This document shows positions 1 to 9,431 of a stretch of DNA of 64,000 nt, in pieces. Each line of letters starts with the position of its first letter. Position 1 is the first letter of the stretch. This DNA comes from Caulobacter sp. (GTDB lineage: Bacteria > Pseudomonadota > Alphaproteobacteria > Caulobacterales > Caulobacteraceae). The translations under genes and the position numbers were made by a program. The stretch is taken from positions 150,291 through 214,290 of the forward strand of contig NZ_JAGIBH010000009.1 in assembly GCF_017744445.1 (NCBI RefSeq), written 5' to 3'. A model generated the notes under the pieces. The model had not been told where the DNA came from. It was given only the letters and a program-made list of their open reading frames with translations, and ran no database searches.

Positions 1-1251
1 GCCGTCGGCGATCAGGGTCAGGGGCGCGGGGAAGGTCGTCGCCCCCAGGTCTTTCTTGCCCAGCAGGCGGTAGACCGGCCCGGCCGCCACGGTGGCCATG
101 AACATCCCACGCGGGTCGGTCCAGGCGTCGGCCTCGTCATTGCCGACGCTGATGAACAGCGGCCTCGGCGCGACCAGGGCGATCAGCTCGTGGCTATCCA
201 CCGGCAGCTCGTCGGCGGTCAGCGGGCCGGCATATTTCAGGAAGTTCCCGGCCATCCAGTGGTGCTCGCCCTCGGCGGCCAGGTTCTCGACCTGCTCGCC
301 GCGCTTGCGGCGATGCAGCTTGGCGCCGCCCTCGCCGGACGAGGCGATCAGGCCGACCGCCAGGCGCGGCTCGTAGGCCATGGCCACCAGCGCGCCCTTG
401 CCGTAGCGCGACAGCCCCTCGATCCCGACCCGCTTGGCGTCGATCGCCGGGTCGGTCTCGAAGTAGTCGATGCTGCGGCTGACGCCCCAGCCCCAGGCGC
501 GCAGGGCGCCCCAGTCGTCGGGCTTGCGGGGGTGGCCGCGATTGGTCAGGCCGATGATGCCCTGATTCAGCTTGCCCGGGTCGTCGGCCTGGACGCTGGT
601 GGGATCCAGGATCGCGTAGCCCCATCCCCTTGCGAGCACCAGGTCGCGCCAATCCGGACCGGGCGGCGGCGGACGATTGCGCGCCCAGGGCGGGCCGTCG
701 GGGAAGCCAAGCTCCAGAATCAGCGGGACGCCAGTCTTGCCCTCGGGCGTCACCACCAGGAGGTCGAGGGTCACGCTGATCGACGGCGCCCGGCGGTTGT
801 CGGCGACCCCGGCCAGGCGCTTTTCGACCACCGGCACACCGGCGCGGACGGTCTTGGTTTCCTTGACCACCGTCCAGGTGACCTTCGGCGCATTCTTCGG
901 GATCCGCCCGTGTTCCTCGCGTTCGAACAACTCGACCAATTGGGGCCGGCGGGTCTTCCACCAGGCGTCGGCGTCGGGGACCGGGCGCCCGTCCGGGAAG
1001 GCCAGCGGGTCGGGCAGCAGGCTGAACGGCCCGGCCTTGGCCTCGTCGTAGTTCACGGCGTTGGGCGCGGCCTTGTTGTAGCCGTCGACGCCGGGGCGCA
1101 GCGGCTTGTCGATGCCCAGGCTTTTCAGCATCCGCGCATGCTCGGCCTGACCGGCGGCGACGTCGCGTTGCGGGAACTGGGCGGCGGCCGGGGTGGCGAC
1201 CGCGAGGCCCACCGCCACGGCCATTTTGAGCATTGATCTTACAAGTGTCAT
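1..1251 (-). CDS. CE15 glucuronoyl methylesterase-like hydrolase (3' end cut by window)
   Basis: CE15 esterases cleave the ester between lignin alcohols and the (4-O-methyl)glucuronate side chains of xylan. Reading the minus strand gives a signal peptide (about residues 1-24, ending ATPAAA/Q) and then an alpha/beta-hydrolase. The nucleophile elbow GLSRYGKGA has Ser281, an ASSGEGG segment supplies the usual acidic residue, and EHHWMAGNF contains the likely catalytic His. 417 codons are visible and the frame is open at base 1, so only a short C-terminal part should be missing. Three in-frame ATGs exist (1251, 1233, 1224); the first two leave room for the signal peptide. It is divergent from the GH35 gene and fits the xylan context. 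The family assignment is from motifs, not a search. Confidence 0.8.
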   Translation of the reverse strand, partial: MTLVRSMLKMAVAVGLAVATPAAAQFPQRDVAAGQAEHARMLKSLGIDKPLRPGVDGYNKAAPNAVNYDEAKAGPFSLLPDPLAFPDGRPVPDADAWWKTRRPQLVELFEREEHGRIPKNAPKVTWTVVKETKTVRAGVPVVEKRLAGVADNRRAPSISVTLDLLVVTPEGKTGVPLILELGFPDGPPWARNRPPPPGPDWRDLVLARGWGYAILDPTSVQADDPGKLNQGIIGLTNRGHPRKPDDWGALRAWGWGVSRSIDYFETDPAIDAKRVGIEGLSRYGKGALVAMAYEPRLAVGLIASSGEGGAKLHRRKRGEQVENLAAEGEHHWMAGNFLKYAGPLTADELPVDSHELIALVAPRPLFISVGNDEADAWTDPRGMFMATVAAGPVYRLLGKKDLGATTFPAPLTLIADG

Positions 1252-1271
1252 GACGTCATCTGACCTCTGCC

Positions 1272-2849
1272 ATGCGAAACAGTCTTACCACCTTGAGCGC
1301 CGCCCTGGCCCTGGGCCTTGCTATCCCCGCCCATGCCGAAGACATCCCCCGCATCGCCCGTCAGGACGGCGCGCATCGGCTGCTGGTGGGCGGCAAACCG
1401 TTCCTGATCCTGGGCGGCGAGCTGGGCAATTCGAGCAGCTCGGACCTCAAGGATCTGTCCGGCCACTGGGCGGTGCTGAAGGCGGCGAACCTGAACACGG
1501 TGCTGGCGCCGGTGACCTGGGAGCAGATCGAACCGGTCGAGGGGAAGTTCGACTTCACCGTGCTGGACGGCATGATCCAGCAAGCTCGCGCCAACGACAT
1601 GCGCCTTGTCCTACTGTGGTTCGGGGCGTGGAAGAACAGCATGTCGACCTACACGCCTGCCTGGGTGAAACATGACCAGATCCGCTTCCCCCTGGCCCGC
1701 ACGGCGGAAGGCAAGGCGGTCGAGATCCTCAGCGCCTCGTACCCCGCCACCCGCAACGCCGACGCCAAGGCCTATGCCGCGATGATGGCGCACCTGAAGG
1801 CCGTGGACGGGGAAAAGCGCACGGTCCTGATGGTCCAGGTCGAGAACGAGATCGGCATGCTGCCCCAGGCGCGGGACCACGGCAAAGCGGCCGAGGACGA
1901 CTTCAGGAAGCCCGTGCCGGCGGCGGTGCTGAAGGCGACCGGGGCCAAGAAGACCGGCGCCTGGGAAGCGGTGTTCGGCGCCTCTGCGGCGACCGACGAG
2001 CTGTGGCAGGCCTGGACCTTCGGTCGCTATGTCGAGGCGGTGACGGCGGCCGGCAAAAAGGCCTATGGGCTGCCGATGTATGTCAACGCCGCCCTGCCCC
2101 GGCCGGGTACGGTCCCTGGCGGCTATCCCAGCGCCGGGCCGCTGCCGCATCTGATCGACCTGTGGCGGGCGGCGGCGCCGTCCTTGGACATGCTGAGCCC
2201 GGACATCTACTTCGCCGACTTCGTCAAATGGATGCCGCCCTACGACCGGGCCGACCAGCCCTTGTTCATCCCCGAGGCCGACCAGGCCGGCAAGACGCCC
2301 GCCCCCGGCAACGCCTTCTGGGCGATCGGCGAGCATGACGCGATCGGCTTCTCGCCCTTTTCGATCGAGAACCTGCCGCCCGAGGGGGTGAAGGCCCTGG
2401 GCGCGGCGTATCGGCTGCTGGACCAGCTGACGCCGCTGATCATCACCCACAACGGCGGCAAGACCATGCGAGGGTTCCGGGCGCCGGTGGCCTATGACGG
2501 GACGGTGGACCTGACGCCTCGGAAGGCCAGCTTCGGGGCGTGGGATTTCACGGTGACGGTGGTCGATCCGTGGACGCCGAAGGATGCGCAGGACTATGCC
2601 AGCCATGGCGGGCTGGTGATCCAGCTCTCGGCCGATGAGTTCCTGGTGGCGGGTCGGGGGATCACGATCACCTTCGCGACGCAGGGGGCGAGCGTGGGGC
2701 TGGAGAGCGTGCGGGAGGTGAGCTTCGACGGCGGTCAGTGGGTCGACGGGCGCTGGCTGAACGGGGACCAGACCCACCAGGGGCGGCATGTGCGGCTGCC
2801 GCCGACGGCGTTCGGGGTGCAGCGGGTGAAGCTGTACAAGTACCGGTAG
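1272..2849 (+). CDS. GH35 beta-galactosidase-like enzyme with C-terminal DUF5597-type domain
   Basis: 525 aa with an N-terminal signal peptide (cleavage near HA/ED, residue 22), so exported. The TIM-barrel part (about 30-360) carries the GH35 acid/base motif QVENEIG (Glu193) and a FIPEAD segment with the probable nucleophile Glu335. The C-terminal 150 residues are beta-rich and resemble the DUF5597 extension of Caulobacter/Cellvibrio GH35 enzymes, some of which remove galactose from xyloglucan or galactosylated hemicellulose. The start is the first ATG compatible with a signal peptide; no good ribosome site is visible. Only 20 bp separate it from the divergent CE15 gene. Exact substrate is not deducible. 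Confidence 0.85.
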   Translation: MRNSLTTLSAALALGLAIPAHAEDIPRIARQDGAHRLLVGGKPFLILGGELGNSSSSDLKDLSGHWAVLKAANLNTVLAPVTWEQIEPVEGKFDFTVLDGMIQQARANDMRLVLLWFGAWKNSMSTYTPAWVKHDQIRFPLARTAEGKAVEILSASYPATRNADAKAYAAMMAHLKAVDGEKRTVLMVQVENEIGMLPQARDHGKAAEDDFRKPVPAAVLKATGAKKTGAWEAVFGASAATDELWQAWTFGRYVEAVTAAGKKAYGLPMYVNAALPRPGTVPGGYPSAGPLPHLIDLWRAAAPSLDMLSPDIYFADFVKWMPPYDRADQPLFIPEADQAGKTPAPGNAFWAIGEHDAIGFSPFSIENLPPEGVKALGAAYRLLDQLTPLIITHNGGKTMRGFRAPVAYDGTVDLTPRKASFGAWDFTVTVVDPWTPKDAQDYASHGGLVIQLSADEFLVAGRGITITFATQGASVGLESVREVSFDGGQWVDGRWLNGDQTHQGRHVRLPPTAFGVQRVKLYKYR

Positions 2850-2869
2850 GGGCCGGCGGCTCACCCTCA

Positions 2870-2997
2870 CCTCCCCCTCTTGGGGGAGGTGGCGCGCCCG
2901 CGCAGCGTGGCGTGACGGAGGGGGCTGGTCATGAGTCGGCCGGCGCTGGCCCCTCCACCGCCATTCGGCGGTCCCCCTCCCCCAAAGGGGGAGGAGA
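2870..2997. repeat. Palindromic intergenic repeat, family A (copy 1)
   Basis: Starts CCTCCCCCTCTTGGGGGAGG and ends CCCTCCCCCAAAGGGGGAGG, with internal GTGACGGAGGGG and GGCCCCTCCACC blocks. Near-identical copies occur at 17825-17955 (inverted), 22517-22645 and 32133-32262. It fills the gap between two convergent genes and could form strong hairpins. Confidence 0.85.
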
Positions 2998-3018
2998 GAA
3001 GAACCGTCCAGCCTCGCG

Positions 3019-4692
3019 CTACTGCTCCGCGCCATGCGCGTAGACGCCCAGCATCGTCCCGACGAACCCACCCGCGACCTTGGTGCTCAGCGAGGTCCCG
3101 TCCGCCCCCGCCACCAGCGTGTCCCAAGCCCCCGGCGCCGTGCCCCAGGCGAAATCCAGCGCCCCGCCCTTGGCCGTGATCTTCAAGTTCAAACCCTGGC
3201 CCGATTTGAGGGAAACAGCTTTTTCCGCCACCACGACGCCGTCGACCGGATCATTCTTCCCGGCCCGCTTCTCCACGCGCACCACCGTCCGCCCACCGTC
3301 GCGCACCAGGCCGACGAACCAGTAGAAGTCGTCGTTCTGCACCGCCACCAGGCCGGCCTTGTCGCCATCGGCCTTGGGCGTGAACAGCACCGTCGTCTGG
3401 ACCGTGGCGTTCATGTGCTGCTGGCGGCGGGCCCAGACGCTGGGCTGGTCGTTGTCGCCGATCTTGGCCGCGCGGGCCTCCAGGCTGAGGATGCCGCTCT
3501 TCACCGACCACCAGCGCGAGGTCGGGATGCGCATGGTCATCCAGCTCTTGGGCAGCTCGGGCCCGGCGAAGGTCTCGGCGACCCGGAACGGACCCGAGGT
3601 CGGCGGCGCCTTCAGGGCCGGCAGTTTCGGCGCGGCGTGCGTGTACGGGATCGTCTGGCCGTTGGGCAGGATCACCGGCCAGCCATCCTTCCACTCGACC
3701 GGCAGCAGGAAAGTCTCGCGGCCGGTGTTGTAGGTGTCGTCGCCGTAGGGGCGCACGGCCAGGAAGGTCGCCCACCACGTGCCATCCGGGGCGTCGACGA
3801 TGTCGGCGTGGCCGGCCGAGGTGATCGGCAGCGGGCGGTCCTTGGGCAGGCCGCGCTGGGTCAGGATCGGATTGTCCTTATACGGAGCATATGGCCCGGT
3901 CGCCGACTTGGACCGCAGCACCACCTGGCTGTGACCCTCTGCCGTGCCGCCCTCGGCGGCGACCAGATAGTACCAGCCGTCCTTCTTGAGGATGTGCGGC
4001 CCCTCGGGCCAGATCGGCTTGGTGGAGGGATCCACGCCCTTGTCCAGCAGCACCTTGCGGGGGCCGATCGTCTTCTGGGCCTTGGGGTCGTATTCCTGGA
4101 TCCAGATGGCGCGGTGGCCCTGGTATTCGGCAGGGCCAGGCGGGTTGTCGTTGTTGACGATCCACGCCCGGCCATCATCGTCGAAGAACAGCGAGGCGTC
4201 GATGCCGCCGACTTCCGGCAGCCACACCGGATCCGACCACGGCCCCTTGGGATCCTTGGCGGTGATCAGGAAGTTGCCGCCGCAGTCGACGCAGGTGTTG
4301 AGGATGTAGAACAGCCCGTCGTGATGGGTGATGGCCGGCGCGAACACGGCCCGCGACAGGCCCAGGCGCTTGAAGTCCAGCATGCCGGGGCGGTCCAGCG
4401 CATTACCGATCTGCTCCCAGTGGACCAGGTCGGTCGAGTGGTGCACCGGCAGGCCCGGGAACCAGGCGAAGGTCGAGTTGACCAGGTAGAAGTCGTTGCC
4501 AACCCGGGTGACCGACGGGTCGGGGTAGAAGCCCTGGACGATCGGGTTGCGGTACTGGCCGGGGGCGGTTTTGACCGAGTCCGACGGGTCGCTGCCGCTG
4601 TAGATGAAGTTGGTGAACTGGGCGGTGTTGGAGGCGGCTTGGGCTGTGGTGGCCAGCAGGGCCAGAGCCAGGGCGGCGGTCACAATACGCAT
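3019..4692 (-). CDS. GH43 glycoside hydrolase (beta-xylosidase/alpha-L-arabinofuranosidase type)
   Basis: 557 aa, secreted (signal peptide about 1-20, LLATTAQAA). The five-bladed propeller GH43 catalytic triad is visible: base Asp58 in FYPDPSV, pKa-modulating Asp165 in GIDASLFFDDDG, and acid Glu230 in IWPEGPH. The C-terminal 200 residues form a second beta-sandwich as in two-domain GH43 xylosidases. The start at 4692 was preferred because a further upstream in-frame start (4761) lies inside a palindromic repeat, whereas MRIVTAALAL begins a classical signal peptide. It probably trims xylo-oligosaccharides made by the adjacent GH10 xylanase. Xylosidase versus arabinofuranosidase cannot be decided from sequence alone. 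Confidence 0.9.
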   Translation of the reverse strand: MRIVTAALALALLATTAQAASNTAQFTNFIYSGSDPSDSVKTAPGQYRNPIVQGFYPDPSVTRVGNDFYLVNSTFAWFPGLPVHHSTDLVHWEQIGNALDRPGMLDFKRLGLSRAVFAPAITHHDGLFYILNTCVDCGGNFLITAKDPKGPWSDPVWLPEVGGIDASLFFDDDGRAWIVNNDNPPGPAEYQGHRAIWIQEYDPKAQKTIGPRKVLLDKGVDPSTKPIWPEGPHILKKDGWYYLVAAEGGTAEGHSQVVLRSKSATGPYAPYKDNPILTQRGLPKDRPLPITSAGHADIVDAPDGTWWATFLAVRPYGDDTYNTGRETFLLPVEWKDGWPVILPNGQTIPYTHAAPKLPALKAPPTSGPFRVAETFAGPELPKSWMTMRIPTSRWWSVKSGILSLEARAAKIGDNDQPSVWARRQQHMNATVQTTVLFTPKADGDKAGLVAVQNDDFYWFVGLVRDGGRTVVRVEKRAGKNDPVDGVVVAEKAVSLKSGQGLNLKITAKGGALDFAWGTAPGAWDTLVAGADGTSLSTKVAGGFVGTMLGVYAHGAEQ

Positions 4693-4711
4693 CAACAACA
4701 CTCCCCTATTC

Positions 4712-4815
4712 CGTCTTCCCGGCGAAAGCCGGGACCCAGATTCAGCCTGAGCTTTGACCAATCCTGGCGCTCACAGCCCCATGATCTGGGCCCCGGCTTT
4801 CGCCGGGGAAACGGG
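4712..4815. repeat. Palindromic intergenic repeat, family C (copy 1)
   Basis: Left arm CCCGGCGAAAGCCGGGACCC pairs with right arm GGGCCCCGGCTTTCGCCGGG, with a less conserved centre. Similar units occur at 20107-20213, 34846-34966 and 45194-45320, and a diverged one at 40097-40203. Confidence 0.85.
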
Positions 4816-4847
4816 ATTTCTGAAATCATCCCAAAGGTCAGCAAGCC

Positions 4848-5984
4848 CTACCGCGCCGGCGCCGCCCGGAACGCCGCCGCCACAGCCTCGCGCAGCGGCT
4901 TGGGCTTGTAGTCGTCATCATACAACGTCGGGCGCTTGGGCAGCTTGTCCTGGCGGTACCATTGGTTCTGCAGCCACGAATATTTGTCGACCATGCCCCA
5001 GGCCAGGATCTCCTTGGTCTGCTTGTAGGACAGCATCTGGTCGAGGAAGGCCTTGGCGTAGGCCGCGACCTCGGCGTCGCGCGGGCCGAAGGCGGCCGGC
5101 AGGCCCTTGTCGTGGACGTCGAACTCGGTGACCAGCAGGTCGTAACCCATGCCGGTGACGTCGTTCAGGAAGGCCGTCCATTCCTGGGTCTGCGGCTTGC
5201 CGAAACCGGTGAAGCTGTCGGCGTTCTCGGCCCCGATGTGGCTCTGGATGCCCAGGGCGTCGACGGGCGTGCCGCGCTTCTTGAAGCCCTCCAGCAGCTT
5301 GAGCACGCCGTAGCGGTGCTTCTCGTTGCCGACTTCCTGGCTCATGTAATCGTTGTAGACCAGCCGGGCCTTGGGCGCGGCCTGGCGGGCGACCTGGAAC
5401 GACAGGTCCAGCACCTGCTCCTTGCCCATGGCGTCGGATAGGAACGTCGAGCGGATCGAGCCGTCCTTGGGATCGACCGTCTCGTTGACCACGTCCCACG
5501 AGATCATCTGCGGATAGCGGCCGCACAGGGCCTGGATGTGCTCGGTGACCATCTTGGCCGCCGCCTCGGCGGGCTTCGAGCCGAAGTCGTAGGTCTTGGT
5601 CCATTCGGGGAACCACTGCGGGTGGTGCCACAGCAGGGTGTGGCCGCGCAGGGCCTGGCCGTTCTGCTTGGCGAATTCGGCGATGCGGTCGGCGCGGCCG
5701 AAGTCATAGTACTGGGGCCCGCGGGCGCGGACGACGTACCACTTCAGCTCGTTCTCGGGCACCAGCACGCCGCACTCGCGGGCCAGGATCTCGAGATAGG
5801 CGTGGTCTTCGAACGAGCCGGTGATCGAGCCCTTGGGGCCCGCCCCGACGGCGCTGCCGAAATAGACGCCCTTGGCCTTGGCCAGGTCGCGCAGCGGGGT
5901 TTCATCAGCAAAGGCGCAGCCGGCGTAGGCGCTGGCGGCTCCAGCCGCGCCCAGGGCCAGAAGATCTCGACGCGAAAGGCTCAT
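4848..5984 (-). CDS. GH10 endo-1,4-beta-xylanase
   Basis: 378 aa. The N-terminus has a twin-arginine-like signal (SRRDLL followed by a small-residue hydrophobic stretch). GH10 motifs are complete: RGHTLLWH near residue 113, acid/base Glu168 in WDVVNET, LGIQSHI, and nucleophile Glu287 in VTEFDV. The length is that of a single catalytic domain without a carbohydrate-binding module. A GGGAG ribosome site lies about 7 bases before the ATG. The gene follows the large TonB receptor in the same direction, with a strong terminator between them, so transcription may come from readthrough. It likely cuts glucuronoxylan to importable oligomers. Confidence 0.95.
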   Translation of the reverse strand: MSLSRRDLLALGAAGAASAYAGCAFADETPLRDLAKAKGVYFGSAVGAGPKGSITGSFEDHAYLEILARECGVLVPENELKWYVVRARGPQYYDFGRADRIAEFAKQNGQALRGHTLLWHHPQWFPEWTKTYDFGSKPAEAAAKMVTEHIQALCGRYPQMISWDVVNETVDPKDGSIRSTFLSDAMGKEQVLDLSFQVARQAAPKARLVYNDYMSQEVGNEKHRYGVLKLLEGFKKRGTPVDALGIQSHIGAENADSFTGFGKPQTQEWTAFLNDVTGMGYDLLVTEFDVHDKGLPAAFGPRDAEVAAYAKAFLDQMLSYKQTKEILAWGMVDKYSWLQNQWYRQDKLPKRPTLYDDDYKPKPLREAVAAAFRAAPAR

Positions 5985-6000
5985 GCGTCACGCTCCCAAG

Positions 6001-6038
6001 AAAAAGGCGCGCACCGTCTTGGAGGAACGATGCGCGCC
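6001..6038 (-). terminator. Rho-independent terminator after TonB receptor
   Basis: On the minus strand, GGCGCGCATCGT and ACGGTGCGCGCC form a 12-bp stem (one G-U pair, 9-base loop) followed by TTTTT. It lies between the receptor stop and the xylanase start, so it would limit xylanase transcription from the receptor promoter. Confidence 0.8.
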
Positions 6039-6172
6039 AAAACAAAGACAGTTGGCAGGAGTAACCGGGCTCTTCCGGCCGACTTTCGAAACGAGGATCG
6101 AAAGCCGGAAAAGCCCATCCATCCGTATCCGCCGGCCCGAGGGGGAGACCCTCGAGCCGGCGTCCACGAACC

Positions 6173-9100
6173 TTAGAAGCTGGCGCGCAGGACCAGCGTG
6201 TAGCGGCGGTCGGCCATGAACCACGAGCGACCGGTCTTCAGCAGTTCGTTGTTGAGGATCTGCGTCGTACGGGTCGTCTCGTTGGTCAGGTTCACGCCCT
6301 GCAGGCCGATCTTCATCTTCGGCGTGACGTTGTAGAAGATCGAGCCGTCCAGCTGGCCGGTCGCCTCGTTCATCACGGGGGCGAACGGCACGATCACGTC
6401 GCGGACGGTCAGCAGGAAGTCCGAACGCCAGTTGTAGGCCAGGCGCGCCGACACCTTGCTGGTCTCGTAGACCACCGCGAAGTTGGCGTTGTGCTTGGAC
6501 AGGCCCTGCAGCGGCAGCTTGCTGGTGTCGACCGTGGTGATGCGGCCGGCGGCCACGTCGGGGTCGGTCGCCGACAGCGTGCTTTGCGGCACGCCCGAGC
6601 TGTCGATGTAGCTGTAGTTGGCGTTGATGCCCAGCTTGTCGAACGGCTTGGGCAGGAAGTCGTAGAACTGCTGGTAGCCGACTTCGAAGCCCTTGACCGT
6701 CGACTTGACGGTCGAGTTGCCGGGCGTCGTCACCAGCACGTCGAACGTGGCGCCGTTGTTGGTGAACGGCACGCGGGCGGTCGAGTTGAAGTTGACGTCG
6801 GTCAGCTGCTTCCAGAAGGCCGCCACCGTCAGCGAACCGACCGGGGCGAAGTACCACTCGACCGAGGCGTCGATGTTCTTCGATTGGGTCGGCTTCAGGT
6901 AGGGGTTGCCCACCGTCACGTTGCCCGAGGGCACGCCGTTGGAGATGCCGTCGGCATTGGTGTTCAGCGCCAGGCCGAAGTAGTTGCGGGTCAGGCCGAT
7001 GTCCGGCGGCGTGATCGTCTTCGACAGGCCGAAGCGATACTGCAGGCCATGCGGCATGACCACCTTCACGTTCAGGCTGGGCAGCCAGTAGTCGAACGAG
7101 GTCTTCACCGTGCTGGGCGTGACCGCGCCGTTCGCCCAGGCCCGGGCGGCGGCGCGGACCTGCGGCGTCAGACCGCAGAACGACGACGGCGTGAAGGGCT
7201 CCTTCGGATCCGGCAGCGCCTGCCACTCGGCGAAGGCGTCCACGCAGTCCTGCTCGGTCGCCAGGCCGGTGGCCTGCGGGAACGACAGGAAGCCCGAGGC
7301 CTGACGGTTGGTCTTGGTGTAGCGCAGGCCGATATTGCCGCTGACGCGGGCCTCGCCGATGTCGCCGGCGAAGCGGGTCATCAGATAGGCCGACTGGGTC
7401 TTCTCGTTCACAGGATTGATTTCCTGCGGCAGGAAGGGCGTGCCGGCGACGACGTTACAACGCTGCGCCAGCGGGACCCAGTTCTGCGGGCAGCCGCCAG
7501 TCAGGCGGTCGCGCCACTCGTCGCCGACCGACAGGGCGAACTGCGAGACGGCGGCGTAGTTGTCGACCGTGTTGTTGACGTAGAACAGACGCGGCTGGTT
7601 GCCGGTCGGGACGACCATCTTGCCGCGCAGGAAGTTGTCGAACGCGTAGGACTCGACCTGCGAGGTGCTGTTGAAGCCGCCGGCCGTGGTCGGGTTGCTG
7701 TTGATCGGATCGTCCATCCAGACCGGACCGCCGCCGCCCCAGATCTCGGACAGCACGCCCCAGTTGTAGGTCGAGAAGCGGGTGGTCTGATCGCGTTCCG
7801 ACCAGCGCACGCCGGCCTTCACCGAGTCGAACCAGGTGTCGTCGTTGAACTTGTACTCGACGTCCACCTTGACGGCGTCTTCCTTGCCTTCCGACTGCTC
7901 GATGTGGTCCATCGCCGAGCGCCAGAAGTTGTTGTACGGGTCGCTGAAGCTGCTGTGGGCCCCGCGCATATAAGACGGGCAGCTGGCGCTGGTCGGCGCG
8001 CAGTTCGAGATCGTCTGGCCGTTGGACGGCGGCAGGAAGCTGATGTCCGGCAGGCCGCTGCCGTTCAGCGCGATCGCGGCGTTCTGGAACGTCGAAGCCC
8101 ACAGGCCCATGCTGATGGCGTCGACCGACGAGTCCACGTGCTGGGCGTCGAACAGGACACCCCAGTGCTCGTTCGGGGTCCATTTGAAGTTGAAGCCGTA
8201 GTCCGACGTGATCGTCGTCTGGCTTTCGTCACGACGGATGTTGTTCGACTGCAGGCCGTCGATCGGCGTGCGCGGATCCGCGCCGTTCTGGTCGTCACGC
8301 CAACCGGTCGTGCCGGTGATGACGCCCTTGGTGAAGACCCCCTGGTCGTCGAACGAGAACGTGGTGCCCTCGACCGGACGCGAGTCGCCGTTGCTGGTGA
8401 CGTTGTCGGTGGCGATTTCGATGGCGCGCTCGGTCCACTCGGCCTTGGCCTTGGAACGCAGGTACTGGAACGCGGCCTGCATGGTGCCGTCGTTGCTCTT
8501 CCATTGAGCGGCGAAGGCGCGGCCTTCGCGACGACGCTCGTTTTCCGTCGAGCGGAACGCCGCGCCACGCGGGAACCACACGCCCTTCGTGCCATTGCCG
8601 CAATCCGAGATCGCTTGGCCCAGATTGGTGCGGCAGCCGAAGTTCGACACCTGGATGGCGTCGCTGCGGCTGGCCAGGCGCGAGTCCACATAGCTGGCCA
8701 GCAGGCCGAACTCGCCGGCGGCGGTGTCCCAGCGGTTGCTGTACAGGAGGGTGTAGGTCGGACGGTACTTCTTGGAGAAGTCGCCGTAGCTGACTTCCGC
8801 CGACATCGACAGGATGCGGTCCTTGCTGTCGAACGGCAGGCGCGTGCGCAGGTTCACCGTGCCCGAGATGCCGCCTTCGATCAGGTCGGCCGAGGGGCTC
8901 TTGAACACGTCCACGCCGCCCATCAGTTCCGAGGGAACGTCAGCGAAGCTGAGGATACGGCCGTTGTTGGCCGTGAAGGTGTCGCGGCCGTTCAGTTCCG
9001 AACGCACGAAGTTCAGGCCGCGCACGACCACGCCCGAACCTTCGGTCGAGAAGTGGTCGGGGTCGACGCCCGCGGCGAAGCGGTTGATCGACACGCCCGG

Positions 9101-9397
9101 CACGCGCGACAGCGCTTCGGTGACCGAGCGGTCCGGCAGGGCGCCGATGTCTTCAGCGGTGATCGAGTCGCCGATGATGTCGGACGACTGCTTCAGTTGC
9201 TGGCTGCTCTTCAGGCTCTGACGGATGCTGGTGACGACGACTTCGTCGACCGTCTGCGCGTCATCCTTCTTGTCCTGCGCCATGGCCGGCGCGCCGACCA
9301 TCAGCATGCCCAGCGCAAGCGCCGAGGCCCCGTACTTCAGATTGTCAGCGAAAGAAATACGTCCGCGAGTCGCGGACGGCCTGTTGGCCGTTCCCAT
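6173..9397 (-). CDS. TonB-dependent receptor (probable xylo-oligosaccharide transporter)
   Basis: 1074 aa. The signal peptide ends at PAMAQ (about residue 40), followed by the TonB-box-like VDEVVVTSIRQSL, a plug domain (VEALSRVPGV-type region, VVRGLNFVRSELNG) and a long 22-strand-type barrel ending in aromatic RASF. It is longer than siderophore receptors and of the size seen for carbohydrate receptors in Caulobacter and Xanthomonas. An excellent GGGGAGG ribosome site precedes the ATG. Two TGGTAGCGCTACCA-like operators lie upstream. It is followed by xylanase and GH43 genes on the same strand and is divergent from halogenase-like genes. The substrate is inferred from neighbours. Confidence 0.93.
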   Translation of the reverse strand: MGTANRPSATRGRISFADNLKYGASALALGMLMVGAPAMAQDKKDDAQTVDEVVVTSIRQSLKSSQQLKQSSDIIGDSITAEDIGALPDRSVTEALSRVPGVSINRFAAGVDPDHFSTEGSGVVVRGLNFVRSELNGRDTFTANNGRILSFADVPSELMGGVDVFKSPSADLIEGGISGTVNLRTRLPFDSKDRILSMSAEVSYGDFSKKYRPTYTLLYSNRWDTAAGEFGLLASYVDSRLASRSDAIQVSNFGCRTNLGQAISDCGNGTKGVWFPRGAAFRSTENERRREGRAFAAQWKSNDGTMQAAFQYLRSKAKAEWTERAIEIATDNVTSNGDSRPVEGTTFSFDDQGVFTKGVITGTTGWRDDQNGADPRTPIDGLQSNNIRRDESQTTITSDYGFNFKWTPNEHWGVLFDAQHVDSSVDAISMGLWASTFQNAAIALNGSGLPDISFLPPSNGQTISNCAPTSASCPSYMRGAHSSFSDPYNNFWRSAMDHIEQSEGKEDAVKVDVEYKFNDDTWFDSVKAGVRWSERDQTTRFSTYNWGVLSEIWGGGGPVWMDDPINSNPTTAGGFNSTSQVESYAFDNFLRGKMVVPTGNQPRLFYVNNTVDNYAAVSQFALSVGDEWRDRLTGGCPQNWVPLAQRCNVVAGTPFLPQEINPVNEKTQSAYLMTRFAGDIGEARVSGNIGLRYTKTNRQASGFLSFPQATGLATEQDCVDAFAEWQALPDPKEPFTPSSFCGLTPQVRAAARAWANGAVTPSTVKTSFDYWLPSLNVKVVMPHGLQYRFGLSKTITPPDIGLTRNYFGLALNTNADGISNGVPSGNVTVGNPYLKPTQSKNIDASVEWYFAPVGSLTVAAFWKQLTDVNFNSTARVPFTNNGATFDVLVTTPGNSTVKSTVKGFEVGYQQFYDFLPKPFDKLGINANYSYIDSSGVPQSTLSATDPDVAAGRITTVDTSKLPLQGLSKHNANFAVVYETSKVSARLAYNWRSDFLLTVRDVIVPFAPVMNEATGQLDGSIFYNVTPKMKIGLQGVNLTNETTRTTQILNNELLKTGRSWFMADRRYTLVLRASF

Positions 9398-9431
9398 TAG
9401 TCCACCTCCCCTTTTGTTCGTTATGGCAGCA

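Noticed and set aside
4693..4761. Upstream start for the GH43 gene at 4761
   Set aside because: It would add 23 residues translated from a palindromic repeat ahead of a perfect signal peptide.
3034..4911. Long open frame on the plus strand opposite the GH43 gene
   Set aside because: High GC content keeps antisense frames open; the product is rich in Arg/Gly/Val with no domain, while the minus strand encodes a full GH43 enzyme. The same holds for long frames opposite the two TonB receptors (6491-9400, 26297-29515) and opposite 57883-59814.
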